The notes beneath the pieces are model-generated. The model was not told where the DNA came from. It saw only the letters and a list, made by a program, of their open reading frames with translations, and did no database searches. A program made the translations under genes and the position numbers. Shown here in pieces: positions 16,741-25,301 of a DNA stretch of 36,203 nt. This stretch comes from Nitrososphaeria archaeon (lineage in GTDB: Archaea > Thermoproteota > Nitrososphaeria > Nitrososphaerales > JARVJX01). Location: positions 1-36,203 of the forward strand of contig JARVJX010000004.1 of assembly GCA_029775995.1 (NCBI GenBank), written 5' to 3'. Numbering within the stretch: the first letter of the stretch is position 1; the number at the start of each line of letters is the position of its first letter.

Positions 16741-17660
16741 GCGCTGCAATCCATTGACCGAGCATAGTCTATAAATCGTCGTATCCCCGCTCTAAGTCTA
16801 AAAGGTTGTCTTTGCAAATATTTACTAAGAAGAGTAATGTCAGCCAGAGTATTATCAAAGTAGCCCGGTGGTTTGGGTTTAAACACAGGTTGAATATGTA
16901 CTCCCAGTTCGTCGTACATAATTCTGAGAAGGTCAATAAATGATGTAGATTCGCCTGACCCCACATTTAACACTCCTTCAACATCATACTCGATTACTTT
17001 AATACAAGCTTCGATTATATCATCAATATAGACAAAATCCCGTTTCTGTGAACCATCACCATATAGGATTGGTCTTTGTCCTCTAAGCAGATCAAATAAG
17101 AATAGACTAACTACACTTGCAATATCACCTTTACGTTCTTCACCAGGACCATAACCAGCAAATATTCTTAAGCCAACATTACTAACTTCTGTGTAACTCT
17201 TTGCAATTTCTTCACATATGAGTTTTGAAAGACCATAAAGATTGGTTGGACGAGTTGGAGAGTCCTCTCGATGTGGTGGTGATGTGTTCCCATATACGCT
17301 ACTACTGCTAGCATAAACAAGCTTACGAACATTTCTTCGTTTGCAAAATTCGCATACTCTTATCATCCCTATTATACAATTCTTCATCATTCCAATAGGG
17401 TCTTTTCTAAACAAAACATCTGAAGAAGGGGCAGCAAAATGAAAAATAATAGTGGGATTAACATCTAGCAGCTCGTCGATGTCAAGCACATTACCAAGTA
17501 TAAACTTGCAAGGAATATCCATAATTGTCTTCTTATTTCCAGACGATAGATCGTCTAAGACCGTAACATCTGCTCCGTATTGGACTAGCCTTTTCACTAA
17601 ATTACCCCCTATGAAGCCAGCACCACCAGTTACCAGTACTCTAAGACCTCTCCAGTTCAT
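16737..17660 (-). CDS. NAD-dependent UDP-sugar 4-epimerase-like SDR
   Basis: 307-aa extended SDR. VLVTGGAGFIGGNLV binds NAD; ASSSSVYG and the YGLSK Tyr/Lys pair form the active site; YGDGSQKRDFVYIDDI is the conserved C-terminal substrate motif. Closest in kind to UDP-glucose 4-epimerases (GalE-like); there is no DEVYG, so it is not RmlB. It starts with ATG and is coupled to the following GT4 gene, so its product sugar may be the donor for that enzyme. Confidence 0.82.
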   Translation of the reverse strand: MNWRGLRVLVTGGAGFIGGNLVKRLVQYGADVTVLDDLSSGNKKTIMDIPCKFILGNVLDIDELLDVNPTIIFHFAAPSSDVLFRKDPIGMMKNCIIGMIRVCEFCKRRNVRKLVYASSSSVYGNTSPPHREDSPTRPTNLYGLSKLICEEIAKSYTEVSNVGLRIFAGYGPGEERKGDIASVVSLFLFDLLRGQRPILYGDGSQKRDFVYIDDIIEACIKVIEYDVEGVLNVGSGESTSFIDLLRIMYDELGVHIQPVFKPKPPGYFDNTLADITLLSKYLQRQPFRLRAGIRRFIDYARSMDCSA

Positions 17661-17891
17661 AGGTATCCATTAACCTATAGTTCTAACTAACGCATCGTTT
17701 CTGGGCACGTTTCTTTACAAAAGAATACATAAAGCAGATAACCGATGAACACTGGATACAGAATTAAAACATAGCTGACTTTGTTGACCTCTTTTCTGAT
17801 TGAGCTATTGGACTATCAGGTCTCTGCAATGGAATCCAAATACTTATAACAAGGAGTTTGTATAGTGAGTAATTTGTAATAAGCAATAATA
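17661..17891. other. Intergenic gap between two minus-strand gene blocks
   Basis: 231 bp, A/T-rich, with no frame of note. It separates the GT2 rhamnosyltransferase-like gene from the epimerase gene and may hold the promoter of the latter; no convincing TATA box was picked. Confidence 0.3.
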
Positions 17892-18815
17892 TCACACACC
17901 AATCAAGTTTCTAGTATAGCTTAAACGTGTGCGCATGTTGTCAGGCATATACGGCGCTAGTTGCCCCAGAGTGAAGCCCGCTACCTTTGCAAATAAATAA
18001 CCAAGTCCTAAGAAGCGTTCGGAAATTTTGCAAGATCTTTCCCGAAGAATCTCTGCAGAATACGAGGTAACGTAAGAGATAGACTTACTCAAGCTACTTA
18101 CACGTAGTAGAGGTGTGTTGCTCAAGCTCCATCCAGAGTCAAAGTATCTTTGAAACGCAGTTAGTAGTGTATATTTATTTGCGTGGTAGACGACCGAATT
18201 TGCTGCATAAATAATTACATAGCCTGACATCAAGATTCTACACGCAATCTCTTGGTCCTCACTTATCACAATCTTTTCATTAAACCTGTACCTTTCCCAT
18301 ACCTCCCGCTTCATAGCACCCGAGACTGTCGAAAATAAGACCATCTCCATAGGACCCCTCTGGGTAAGCATCTTGCACGTGTTTATGCGGCTCAAAGGCG
18401 GATAGTGACGTTGTAAGAAGAGCCTTTCATGGAGTGCAGTATCAGGCGGAGCTATCTGACGTGAATATGCAGCTCCGATAATGGGCTGCTCAAGTGGTTG
18501 CACAAGAGCCTGTAGCCAATGCTCATTAGCTGGGACTACATCTTGGTTGCAGAAAACAAGATATCGACACTTGAAGATTGATACCCCAAGATTCCTAGCC
18601 CTCCCGTGGGTAAATCTATTCGGAGGAATAACCCTTACTGTTGCACCATATCTTCTCGCAATATCCAGAGTGCCATCAGTAGAACCGGAATCTATCACAA
18701 TCACTTTTAACTCATAATCGCACTTTTGATGATAAATACCCTCCAGACATCTCTCCAAGTAAGGGGCTCCATTCTTTGTAGGTATGACTAGGCTAACATC
18801 GGTCATAGGAAGCAT
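17892..18815 (-). CDS. Glycosyltransferase family 2, rhamnosyltransferase-like
   Basis: 307-aa GT-A enzyme. VSLVIPTKNGAPYLERCLEG, VIDSGSTDGT and FCNQDVVP give the nucleotide and metal site; the segment FTHGRARNLG is characteristic of bacterial and archaeal rhamnosyltransferases; ISEDQEIACRI carries the likely catalytic acid. This fits the upstream dTDP-deoxysugar genes. The C-terminal part (GLGYLFAKVAGFTLGQLAPY) is hydrophobic and may dock at the membrane. ATG at 18815 or 18806 (MTDVSLVIP) could be the start. Confidence 0.8.
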   Translation of the reverse strand: MLPMTDVSLVIPTKNGAPYLERCLEGIYHQKCDYELKVIVIDSGSTDGTLDIARRYGATVRVIPPNRFTHGRARNLGVSIFKCRYLVFCNQDVVPANEHWLQALVQPLEQPIIGAAYSRQIAPPDTALHERLFLQRHYPPLSRINTCKMLTQRGPMEMVLFSTVSGAMKREVWERYRFNEKIVISEDQEIACRILMSGYVIIYAANSVVYHANKYTLLTAFQRYFDSGWSLSNTPLLRVSSLSKSISYVTSYSAEILRERSCKISERFLGLGYLFAKVAGFTLGQLAPYMPDNMRTRLSYTRNLIGV

Positions 18816-18826
18816 ATCTTATAGTA

Positions 18827-19516
18827 TCAGGCGCATCTCCGATAAACAGCTAATATGTATATATCAAAGTGCCACAGTCTAAACTTTGCACAAATGTACT
18901 CAAAACACTGGTAACTTATATATAAGATCCTATTGAACTTACAGTACCATGGGTTATTTGCTGTAGTGGTGATCAGTCTCCTAAAACCTGTTTTCTGTAG
19001 AAGACTGTCTAACGCTCCCATAGTGTTACATTTGTATCTCAATGGAAACACTTCTTCGTTAATTTGGTACAAAATCCTGAATAACTTTTTGGTTATACGT
19101 TCCGGCAGGAGCCTGCCACCAATAAAGATTACAGGATTCAGAATATTTGAGGTAACTACAATAAGAAATCCATTTGTTTTAAGGACCTTCTTGAATTCAT
19201 CAAAAGCTTTCAAGGGTTCATTTAAATGTTCTATGACCCACTCGCATATGATTCCGTCGAACGAGCTAGCCCTGAAGGGTAACCAGTAGATAGAAGCGCA
19301 TATTTTATTAAGCAAATTTCTGTTTTTCTTTAAATAACTTGCTGAGAGATCTAACCCTATCAAATCACACCTATAATGTTTTGAAAAGATGCTATCTTTT
19401 CCCATTCCACATCCTGCATCCAGAATTAGAAGATTTTTACTAATATTAACCGTATTATTGCACATTTCTACAAAAACAGTTTCTAATTCTTTATGATAAG
19501 GATTGTATCTTCTCAA
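18827..19516 (-). CDS. Class I SAM-dependent methyltransferase
   Basis: 229 aa. LILDAGCGMGKDS is SAM motif I, LIGLDLSASYL motif II, and DGIICEWVIEHLNEPLKAF the post-I/IV region; the C-terminal third is variable as expected for the substrate side. In this setting it probably O-methylates a sugar of the glycan, which is inference. The start is TTG at 19516 with AGGAAG directly adjacent, an unusually short spacing. It ends 12 bases ahead of the rhamnosyltransferase-like gene. Confidence 0.8.
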   Translation of the reverse strand: MRRYNPYHKELETVFVEMCNNTVNISKNLLILDAGCGMGKDSIFSKHYRCDLIGLDLSASYLKKNRNLLNKICASIYWLPFRASSFDGIICEWVIEHLNEPLKAFDEFKKVLKTNGFLIVVTSNILNPVIFIGGRLLPERITKKLFRILYQINEEVFPLRYKCNTMGALDSLLQKTGFRRLITTTANNPWYCKFNRILYISYQCFEYICAKFRLWHFDIYILAVYRRCA

Positions 19517-19572
19517 CTTCCTGTCACATACCTTGCCATTTGAATATATCTGATGTTAGCAATTAAATCCTG

Positions 19573-20517
19573 TTACGTACCTTCAACAGCGAAAACTATC
19601 CCCTTATTTTTCAGTCTCTTTATCATATCCGCAAGCAAACCTATAGTGAATAATTGCATCGAACTTATCATCAATAAGACTGCAAGTAACAAAGTTGGTA
19701 ACCTCTCCACTGTCTTGGTTCTAAACCATTCAAGGGTAATATCAATACCAAAAGCCAAGCCCAGCGCACCTAACACAGCCCCTATAACGCTGAAAAAAAG
19801 TAGTGGTCGTGTATCCCTGAAAAGCCTAATGATGGTGCTCAGTATCCTCAGCCCATCGCTTAAGGGGCGAAGCTTACTGACACCTCTTCTACGCCTATAT
19901 GCCACAGGCTCTTCAATTATTTTGGCCTTAGCAGAATGGGCATCAACAAGCATCTCTATGGCGAAGGGCATGCCATCAGCGATCAAACTCATCGCATCAA
20001 TTAGCTCTGACCTGAAGGCCCTCAATCCGCATTGGGTATCGTGGATGTTGAGCCCTAACGTAGTTCTAGCGACCCACGAGATAATTTTATTTCCTATCTT
20101 GTTGGTAAGGGTCATGGCACCTTTCTCCATTTTTAGGAATCGATTGCCTATAACCATGTCAGCCTCGCCGCTCAACAACGGCTTAACAAGAGCTTGTATA
20201 TCCTTAGGATCGTAGGTCAAATCAGCATCTATCATAACTATAACCTTGGTAGCTAAGTTGCGTTTGACATAAAGGAAACCCGTACGTAAAGCATCACCAT
20301 ACCCCCTATTATGCTGTTGGATCACCTTTGCACCGTTTTCGAGCGCAATCTTATCCGTCCCATCATTAGAATGCCCATCTACAACGAGAACCTCAAAATT
20401 TAAACTGGTAAGCGCAGCTCGTACCTCTTTAATACACGTAGCTATATTTTGAGACTCATTTAATGTCGGAATCACAACCACAACATCAAGAGTAGCAGAA
20501 GATGTCTCATTTACCAA
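19573..20517 (-). CDS. GT2 dolichyl-phosphate sugar synthase-like, membrane-anchored
   Basis: 314 aa. The GT-A domain (VVVIPTLNESQNIATCI; LVVDGHSNDGTDKIA; MIDADLTYDP with the DxD) resembles dolichol-phosphate mannose/glucose synthases. Two membrane segments at the C-terminus (LLFFSVIGAVLGALGLAFGI and LPTLLLAVLLMISSMQLFTI) anchor it. Such enzymes charge a polyprenyl phosphate with one sugar, starting or feeding archaeal N-glycosylation. The TTG start lies inside the upstream epimerase gene (11-base overlap). Confidence 0.85.
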   Translation of the reverse strand: MVNETSSATLDVVVVIPTLNESQNIATCIKEVRAALTSLNFEVLVVDGHSNDGTDKIALENGAKVIQQHNRGYGDALRTGFLYVKRNLATKVIVMIDADLTYDPKDIQALVKPLLSGEADMVIGNRFLKMEKGAMTLTNKIGNKIISWVARTTLGLNIHDTQCGLRAFRSELIDAMSLIADGMPFAIEMLVDAHSAKAKIIEEPVAYRRRRGVSKLRPLSDGLRILSTIIRLFRDTRPLLFFSVIGAVLGALGLAFGIDITLEWFRTKTVERLPTLLLAVLLMISSMQLFTIGLLADMIKRLKNKGIVFAVEGT

Positions 20518-21469
20518 GATATATACAACCGCCTTTGATCAAGCTTCTCGCTGCGAGTGTAACCGCATCAGCGCTCCCTTTACTTACTCTCCATCCGAGC
20601 TCTTTAATTTTCGAGACGTCAAGTAACATCTCTTTCACATCACCCATCCATCCACGTCCCTCTAAACCACCAGTGCATCGAAAAACAACATCTTTAAGAC
20701 CCATCTCATCTACCACAATCTTAGCAATCGAGAGCACATCAACCTGATCTTCAGAACCCACATTATAAACTTGCAAGCGGTCTTGCTGAAGGTTTCTTGA
20801 TGCTAAGAGAAAGGCGTCAACAACATCATCCACATAGAGATAAGATTTACGTTGAGTCCCATCGCCAAGCACTTCAAGCACATTTGGATTAGAACGCAGC
20901 TTCATCACAAAATCGTATATTACACCATGAGCACACCTAGGACCAACAACGTTGGCCAACCTAAGTATAACGCTATTTAAGCCAAACATATGCGCATACC
21001 CAGATATCAAAGCCTCACACGCCAACTTAGAAGCGCCGTAAAGCGAAATAGGCTTTAAAGGACCATAATTCTCTGGTGTAGGAATAACATCAGCCTCGCC
21101 ATAAACAGTCGAAGTCGATGCGAAAACAACACCAACCCCAAATTCCCTCACGGCCTCAAGGAGATTATAGGTCGCCAACACATTCTGCTCGTAATCTACT
21201 CTTGTATCCAATGCACCGAGACGAACTTCGGGATTCGCTGCAAGATGAAAAACAACCTCGCAGCCATCCATAGCCCGCCGAATATCTCTAGGGTGAAGTA
21301 GATCACCCCTCATAAACTTAAACCGCTCATGTCCAAACCACTTAGCAACATTCTCAACCTTTCCTCTACTCAGATTATCCAAAACAGTAACATTCTCTCC
21401 ACGCTCCATCAACGCATCAACCAAATGACTCCCGATAAAGCCGGCTCCACCAGTAACCAGAACCCTCAT
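20507..21469 (-). CDS. NAD-dependent UDP-glucose 4-epimerase-like SDR
   Basis: 320 aa. VLVTGGAGFIGSHLVDAL, FHLAANPEVR, ASTSTVYGEADVIPTPE and YGASKLACE show a complete extended SDR with GalE-type signatures; LGDGTQRKSYLYVDDVVDA is the C-terminal substrate motif. It interconverts a UDP-hexose and its 4-epimer, probably UDP-glucose/UDP-galactose. ATG overlaps the stop of the cytidylyltransferase-like gene (ATGA), and its own end overlaps the GT2 gene. Confidence 0.85.
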   Translation of the reverse strand: MRVLVTGGAGFIGSHLVDALMERGENVTVLDNLSRGKVENVAKWFGHERFKFMRGDLLHPRDIRRAMDGCEVVFHLAANPEVRLGALDTRVDYEQNVLATYNLLEAVREFGVGVVFASTSTVYGEADVIPTPENYGPLKPISLYGASKLACEALISGYAHMFGLNSVILRLANVVGPRCAHGVIYDFVMKLRSNPNVLEVLGDGTQRKSYLYVDDVVDAFLLASRNLQQDRLQVYNVGSEDQVDVLSIAKIVVDEMGLKDVVFRCTGGLEGRGWMGDVKEMLLDVSKIKELGWRVSKGSADAVTLAARSLIKGGCIYLGK

Positions 21470-21921
21470 ACCGCCTCAGACACCTGCTCAGCAGAAAACC
21501 TACGCTTAATGTTGGCGACGAGCCAACTGCTGCTCTGAACCTTCTCACCCCCAACCCCATACACAACCCTGATACCCAGTTGATCACAGACCTCAAGCTC
21601 AGCCCTAGGCATATTCTCACGCACCCTATCACCTCCTTTAGCAAATACGTGGGGCTTCAAACACTTCAAAACCTCAACACTCGTCAAATCACAGGTAGAG
21701 GGGCAGACCACTACTTCATCAACCCATCTCATCGCCTTCAAAACCTCCAACCTATCCTCCAAAGGCATAAAGCAAAACCCCTTCTTCCTAACACAGCATC
21801 CATCACGATGCACACCAACAACTAACCTATCACCCAACAACCTAGCATCCTTCAAAAGCCTAACATGCCCTCTATGAATAGGGTCGAAGAAGCCAGATGT
21901 AAACACAACTACCTTACCCAA
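21466..21921 (-). CDS. HxGH cytidylyltransferase-like nucleotidyltransferase
   Basis: 151 aa. The motif FFDPIHRGHVRLL is the nucleotide-binding HxGH of the cytidylyltransferase superfamily, and FAKGGDR plus GVGGEKVQSSSWLV are seen in the heptose-1-phosphate adenylyltransferase (HldE/RfaE C-domain) and glycerol-phosphate cytidylyltransferase groups. It should activate a phosphorylated sugar or polyol with CTP or ATP for the glycan. The substrate cannot be decided. The start is TTG at 21921. First gene of this operon on the minus strand. Confidence 0.75.
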   Translation of the reverse strand: MGKVVVFTSGFFDPIHRGHVRLLKDARLLGDRLVVGVHRDGCCVRKKGFCFMPLEDRLEVLKAMRWVDEVVVCPSTCDLTSVEVLKCLKPHVFAKGGDRVRENMPRAELEVCDQLGIRVVYGVGGEKVQSSSWLVANIKRRFSAEQVSEAV

Positions 21922-22077
21922 GCCCTAATCTACCCAGCGTCCTCAAATTTGAAACATATAGGAAGCTAGTGAACCAAGAGCACGCTTCTCTTTGATCTCA
22001 TCTATAAGCATTGTAGCCAGATGCAGATGTAAACCGCTAAACGCCTACAGCGCTATCTAACAGTCGATAGCCTACCT

Positions 22078-22341
22078 CTACCGCACATTGGTAAGGAAGC
22101 TAGGTATGCTTCTCTTCAGCAACGCTAGGTAGGCTGCGAACCCTTTATCAAGCAGCCACTTAACAGCGTCGGGATTACCCCAAGACGCAGCAACCCTACA
22201 CACGTCAAGAAGAAGGTTTTCACCAAAGTCAGTAAGTAGATCGGTGAGCCTTTTAGCGAAAGAGCAAGCCTTCATAAGAATAGAGCCGAGAACATTCAAT
22301 AGGGCTCTGCTGATAACCTTAACCAACCCTTTCTTCGCCAA
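22078..22341 (-). pseudogene. C-terminal fragment of an archaeal unknown-family protein
   Basis: The frame reads AKKGLVKVISRALLNVLGS and later ASWGNPDAVKWLLDKGFAAY. It aligns by eye with the C-terminal half of the intact 151-aa protein at 27785-28240 (AKGFLSAILKVI; YKWGNKQAINWRYDDNYAIY), sharing W-G-N-x2-A-x2-W-x2-D. It is therefore a real but truncated relative. The frame stays open upstream into the tail of the thymidylyltransferase gene (RILNLTIEL, to about 22370), showing that the two were joined by recombination. TTG 22341 is the only start. Function unknown. Confidence 0.5.
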
Positions 22342-22355
22342 CTCTATTGTAAGAT

Positions 22356-23195
22356 TCAGGATTCGCCTATCACCGCTGGTCCACGTATCGTCGAGCCTGA
22401 CTTTACGATGGAGTTTCTCCCGATCACCACCGACCCTGATACTGTGGCGTCTCCTTCAACCACACCCTCTATCCTTGTTTCGATATCGTGGAGGATGAGC
22501 TGATTTGCTTCAAGCAGATCTTCGGGTCTACCCGTATCCTTCCACCAACCTTGAACAAACCTGACGTGAACCCTACACCCGTGGTCTAGAAGGTGTTGGA
22601 TTGCTTCAGTTATTTCTAGCTCACCCCTCCACGAAGGTTTTAGCTGCTTGACCGCATCGAAGATCTTTTCGTTGAAGACGTAGGTTCCGATGAGTGCCCA
22701 GTCGCTGATATACTCTTTAGGCTTCTCAACCAGCTTCTTCACCCGACCTGATGAGTCGAAGTCTATGATCCCGTATCTGCTTGGCTCCCTCACCTTAGCT
22801 GCGCCCACTACACAGTCGAAGCCACCGTTCTCAAACAAATCGATGAAGGGCTTCACACCCTCCTTCAACAAGTTATCCCCAAGATGCATAACGAACGGTT
22901 CATTGCCTAAGAAACGTTCAGAGACCAAAACAGCGTGGGCCAAACCCTTAGGCTCCGGCTGCTCAATATACGTAACCTCAACACCAAACTTCGAACCATC
23001 GCCGATCAACTCAACAACCCCCTCTCTAAGAGGGCCGACGACGACACCAACCTCCTTTACACCAGCTCTACACAGCGCCTCCAAACCGTATAGAATCATC
23101 GGCTTATTCGCGATAGGAAGAGTATGCTTATTACCCGTAAACGTCAAAGGTCTGAGCCTAGTGCCGTAGCCGCCGGCTAAAAGAAGACCCTTCAT
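22356..23195 (-). pseudogene. rmlA: Second glucose-1-phosphate thymidylyltransferase, 3'-truncated
   Basis: 279 aa with a complete nucleotidyltransferase domain (MKGLLLAGGYGTRLRPLT; HLGDNLLKEG; LVEKPKEYISDWALIGTY; WWKDTGRPEDLL) but only the first beta-helix turns, ending RGPAVIGES. The intact paralogue at 9281-10339 continues for about 70 more residues from the same point. The catalytic half might still fold. The ATG overlaps the stop of the chimera upstream (TAATG), a relic of an rmlD-rmlA operon. G/C-richer than its paralogue. Confidence 0.75.
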
Positions 23196-23521
23196 TAACC
23201 CTTCAGATGACCCTTCTCAGCAAGATAAGCCCTAAGGGCTTCACGCCAACCCCTCATCCTAAAAGGCAGCTTAACACTCTTGAGCGCCGAGAACCTAGGT
23301 CTCCTAGCCTTAGCCTGAAGCTGGCTCGATTTAATCGGCTTAACATGAGGATAGTTATTCTTCAAATAATTCCAATTAAAAAGTGGGCTACCAATATCTT
23401 TCCTAAGAATTTCCATTCTAGAAAGATTGTCAAAGACTAGAACCTCAATTCCCTTCTTTGCATAATACTCAGCTACGTGGGAGCCTATAAAGCCAGCCCC
23501 ACAGCTAACTAGGACCTTCAT
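23195..23521 (-). pseudogene. Deletion chimera: epimerase start joined to rmlD tail
   Basis: 108-codon frame. Residues 1-60 (VLVSCGAGFIGSHVAEYY; FDNLSRMEILRKDIGS; FNWNYLKNNYPHV) are the start of a nucleotide-sugar epimerase of the extended SDR group. From residue 61 (KPIKSSQLQAKARRPRFSAL to EKGHLKG) it is the C-terminal tail of RmlD, closely matching LKPIKTDQLQMKAKRPLFSA in the gene at 6839. The junction is near 23341. Neither active site survives: no SDR Tyr/Lys remains and the NAD motif itself is altered (SCGAG for TGGAG). An in-frame deletion removed at least one gene's worth of sequence. Confidence 0.8.
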
Positions 23522-23626
23522 TTACAACTCCTTCCCTTAAAGAGCTTGAAATAAATTAGAGTACATCTTTATCACCACTGTATAATAAGCATAAACAGCC
23601 ATTTCATTTGCCACTGATTCTAAGCC

Positions 23627-23905
23627 CTAGATTAAGTAAATTGCTGCCCTTACCAAAAGTATCATAAAGGCTATTATGAAGGGTGCTCCCCAATTCTTCT
23701 TAAAGTATCTTGGGCTTAAAGGAATCTTTATCTTAAAATCAAACCTTCCTTTAGCTTTCTCCTTAAAGTAACCCTTTTGAAATAATTTGAATCTTTTTAC
23801 CTTTTCTTCCCCTTTAATTTTTTTCTTTATTTCCTCTACCTCCTTTAATAACCTTTTTAACTCTTCCTCTATCTTCTCTATCCTCTCTCATTCACTCATC
23901 TTCAT
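23627..23905 (-). pseudogene. Small coiled-coil membrane protein with early stop
   Basis: From ATG 23905 the frame reads MKMSE, a TGA (23890-23888), then a charged coiled coil (ERIEKIEEELKRLLKEVEEI), a basic linker, KIKIPLSPRYFKKNWGAPF and a C-terminal membrane helix (IIAFMILLVRAAIYLI). About 92 codons. Either the stop is a mutation or translation starts at a non-standard codon after it. Not a family I can name. Confidence 0.45.
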
Positions 23906-24221
23906 CTAATACATTATAGAAGATGAAGAAATAAAAATTCAAATTTTTCATTTAAATTTTCATATAAATTGTATATAGGTTTTAAGAAGCTTCTCCAAAG
24001 ATACTCCATATGAGCAAGATTCTTAGATAAGATGGGAGGTAATTCCGCTCTCCTTCTAGGCAAAATTTTAGTTCTTTTATTACAAAATTTATCATTTAGC
24101 TTTTTTATACTTATAATCTTTTACAATTCAAGCGTATAACTCTATAGCCTCTCTCATCTTTCCATCAATACTTTGTATTTTATATCATCTGAAGCACGAA
24201 TCAATATGTTAAGAGTTCCAA
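23906..24221. other. Gene-poor A/T-rich stretch
   Basis: No complete gene. On the minus strand, near 24170-24130, a stop-broken piece reads SIDGKMREAIELYA then IVKDYKYKKAK, like an antitoxin-type helix, and a 37-codon frame follows. These are probably decayed remnants. Confidence 0.3.
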
Positions 24222-24605
24222 TTAAACTTTTAAATTCTCAAAATTTAGAAGTCCTAAGGCGAAGCTTCTTGTAGGCTTAACCTCCTCTGTTATAGGATCA
24301 ACAGTTAAGCCTAGTACCTGCATGGTAAAGGTCCCAAGTAAAGGCTCAGGAGATTCCATTATAATTACCTGCACAATAGCCTCCCTTTCCTTGATCTTCA
24401 CGTAGGCAAAACCTAAATCTACCATACTCTTTCTTTTATCAGCTAACATAACTTCTATCTTTGTGATAGGTTCAACTCCTATCTCTCTAGCCATAGATGG
24501 TGGGATAACCATGAAGCCAGCTCCTGTATCAGCTAGAAGCCTAACCTTCTTCACTACCTTTTTCCTTACATTACCTAACTCAGCTTCTACAAATATGTAG
24601 CCCAT
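24222..24605 (-). CDS. Retropepsin-like aspartyl protease (clan AA), intact
   Basis: 127 aa. VRLLADTGAGFMVIPPSMAR holds the catalytic ADTGA motif of single-domain aspartyl proteases, followed by AREIGVEPITKIEVMLADKR (flap region) and PLLGTFTMQVLGLTVDP in place of the usual second hydrophobic-Gly motif. Such proteins work as homodimers. The only copy of five in this region with an undamaged frame. ATG at 24605 lies about 26 bases after a TATA box (leaderless promoter). Substrate unknown; paralogues and remnants follow to 27584. Confidence 0.7.
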   Translation of the reverse strand: MGYIFVEAELGNVRKKVVKKVRLLADTGAGFMVIPPSMAREIGVEPITKIEVMLADKRKSMVDLGFAYVKIKEREAIVQVIIMESPEPLLGTFTMQVLGLTVDPITEEVKPTRSFALGLLNFENLKV

Positions 24606-24615
24606 CCTATAATTT

Positions 24616-24642
24616 AATATATTTCAAATTATAAGATTTTTA
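24616..24642 (-). promoter_or_regulatory. Leaderless promoter, duplicated copy 1
   Basis: Reads on the minus strand as an A/T-rich element with CTTATAATTTG centred about 26 nt before ATG 24605. The same 27 bases recur at 26052-26078, and the surrounding similarity extends into the first codons (24582-24605 against 26017-26043). Confidence 0.6.
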
Positions 24643-24669
24643 AGCTTTATTAATGCTTATTGCACTTAG

Positions 24670-25057
24670 CTATATTATTTCGAATTCTATGGGTACCTTT
24701 CTCGGCTTTGAACCTTCTGGTGTAAATATTATATCCCAAGAGTCTACTTCCGGTCTTCCTATGATGAGCTCTATGCCTTTTCTAAGGTTTTCAGCAACTT
24801 CGAAGATAGCTCCACCAGGAACTTTTACCCCTTGAAATACCACATCCACCATGCATCTTCCTATGATCCTTAACTTTCCTTTCTCATCCGCTGTTCTAAG
24901 CTCATAGGGCTCTTTTATTGCTATGAAGGCACCAACTTTTCCACAAGTCTTTTGGAGATGATACTTTTGCTGGCACCTTCATCTACAAGAACATTAAGCT
25001 CATAGATTTATCCCCATACCTCAGCTTAACATTGGCAGTAGCCTGCTCGGGCTTCAT
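24670..25057 (-). pseudogene. Retropepsin-like protease, two frameshifts
   Basis: Corrected translation: MKPEQATANVKLRYGDKS, then ELNVLVDEGASKSIISKRL with the active-site motif as DEGAS (24969-24986), then FIAIKEPYELRTADEKGKLR, a beta-rich middle, and ELIIGRPEVDSWDIIFTPEG, the C-terminal IIGRP hydrophobic-Gly signature. Frames change near 25000 and near 24930. Asp-Glu-Gly instead of Asp-Thr-Gly would already be unusual in the catalytic loop. The 3' 60 codons remain open (24670-24852). It begins at ATG 25057 in a module duplicated at 27099-27141. Confidence 0.75.
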
Positions 25058-25085
25058 GATAAATATTTCAGTATATCATGTTATA
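25043..25085 (-). repeat. Duplicated promoter-plus-start module, copy 1
   Basis: 43 bp matching 27099-27141 at 41 positions. It contains a TTATAA box centred about 26 nt before ATG 25057 and the first five codons (MKPEQ), so a whole leaderless promoter and gene start were copied. Confidence 0.75.
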
Positions 25086-25177
25086 ACAATATTTAATTTT
25101 ATAGCTACATCTTGAACATAGTCTCTATATCCAACTTTTTGAACGGTTCCTGTAACTATCATCTCAGCCCTTCTCAT
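25076..25177 (-). pseudogene. Acylphosphatase N-terminal fragment
   Basis: 33 codons, MRRAEMIVTGTVQKVGYRDY and VQDVAIKLNI, clearly the start of an acylphosphatase: the VQKVGYR loop carries the phosphate-binding Arg. It stops (TGA 25078-25076) exactly where the duplicated retropepsin promoter begins, so insertion or recombination of that module removed the rest, including the catalytic Asn. Confidence 0.65.
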
Positions 25178-25301
25178 GGCTTTTCCTAAGATTTAAGTAT
25201 AAGCTGATACCTTAAGCATAAGTAGAGCTTCTTTACCTCCCTTTAATTCTTTAGCTTGCCAGCTTCACCTATCCTTTCCAGCTAAGGTAATACCTCAAAG
25301 A

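Noticed and set aside
21922-22077. tRNA or other RNA gene in the gap between the two glycan blocks
   Set aside because: No cloverleaf arms or T-loop consensus could be fitted.
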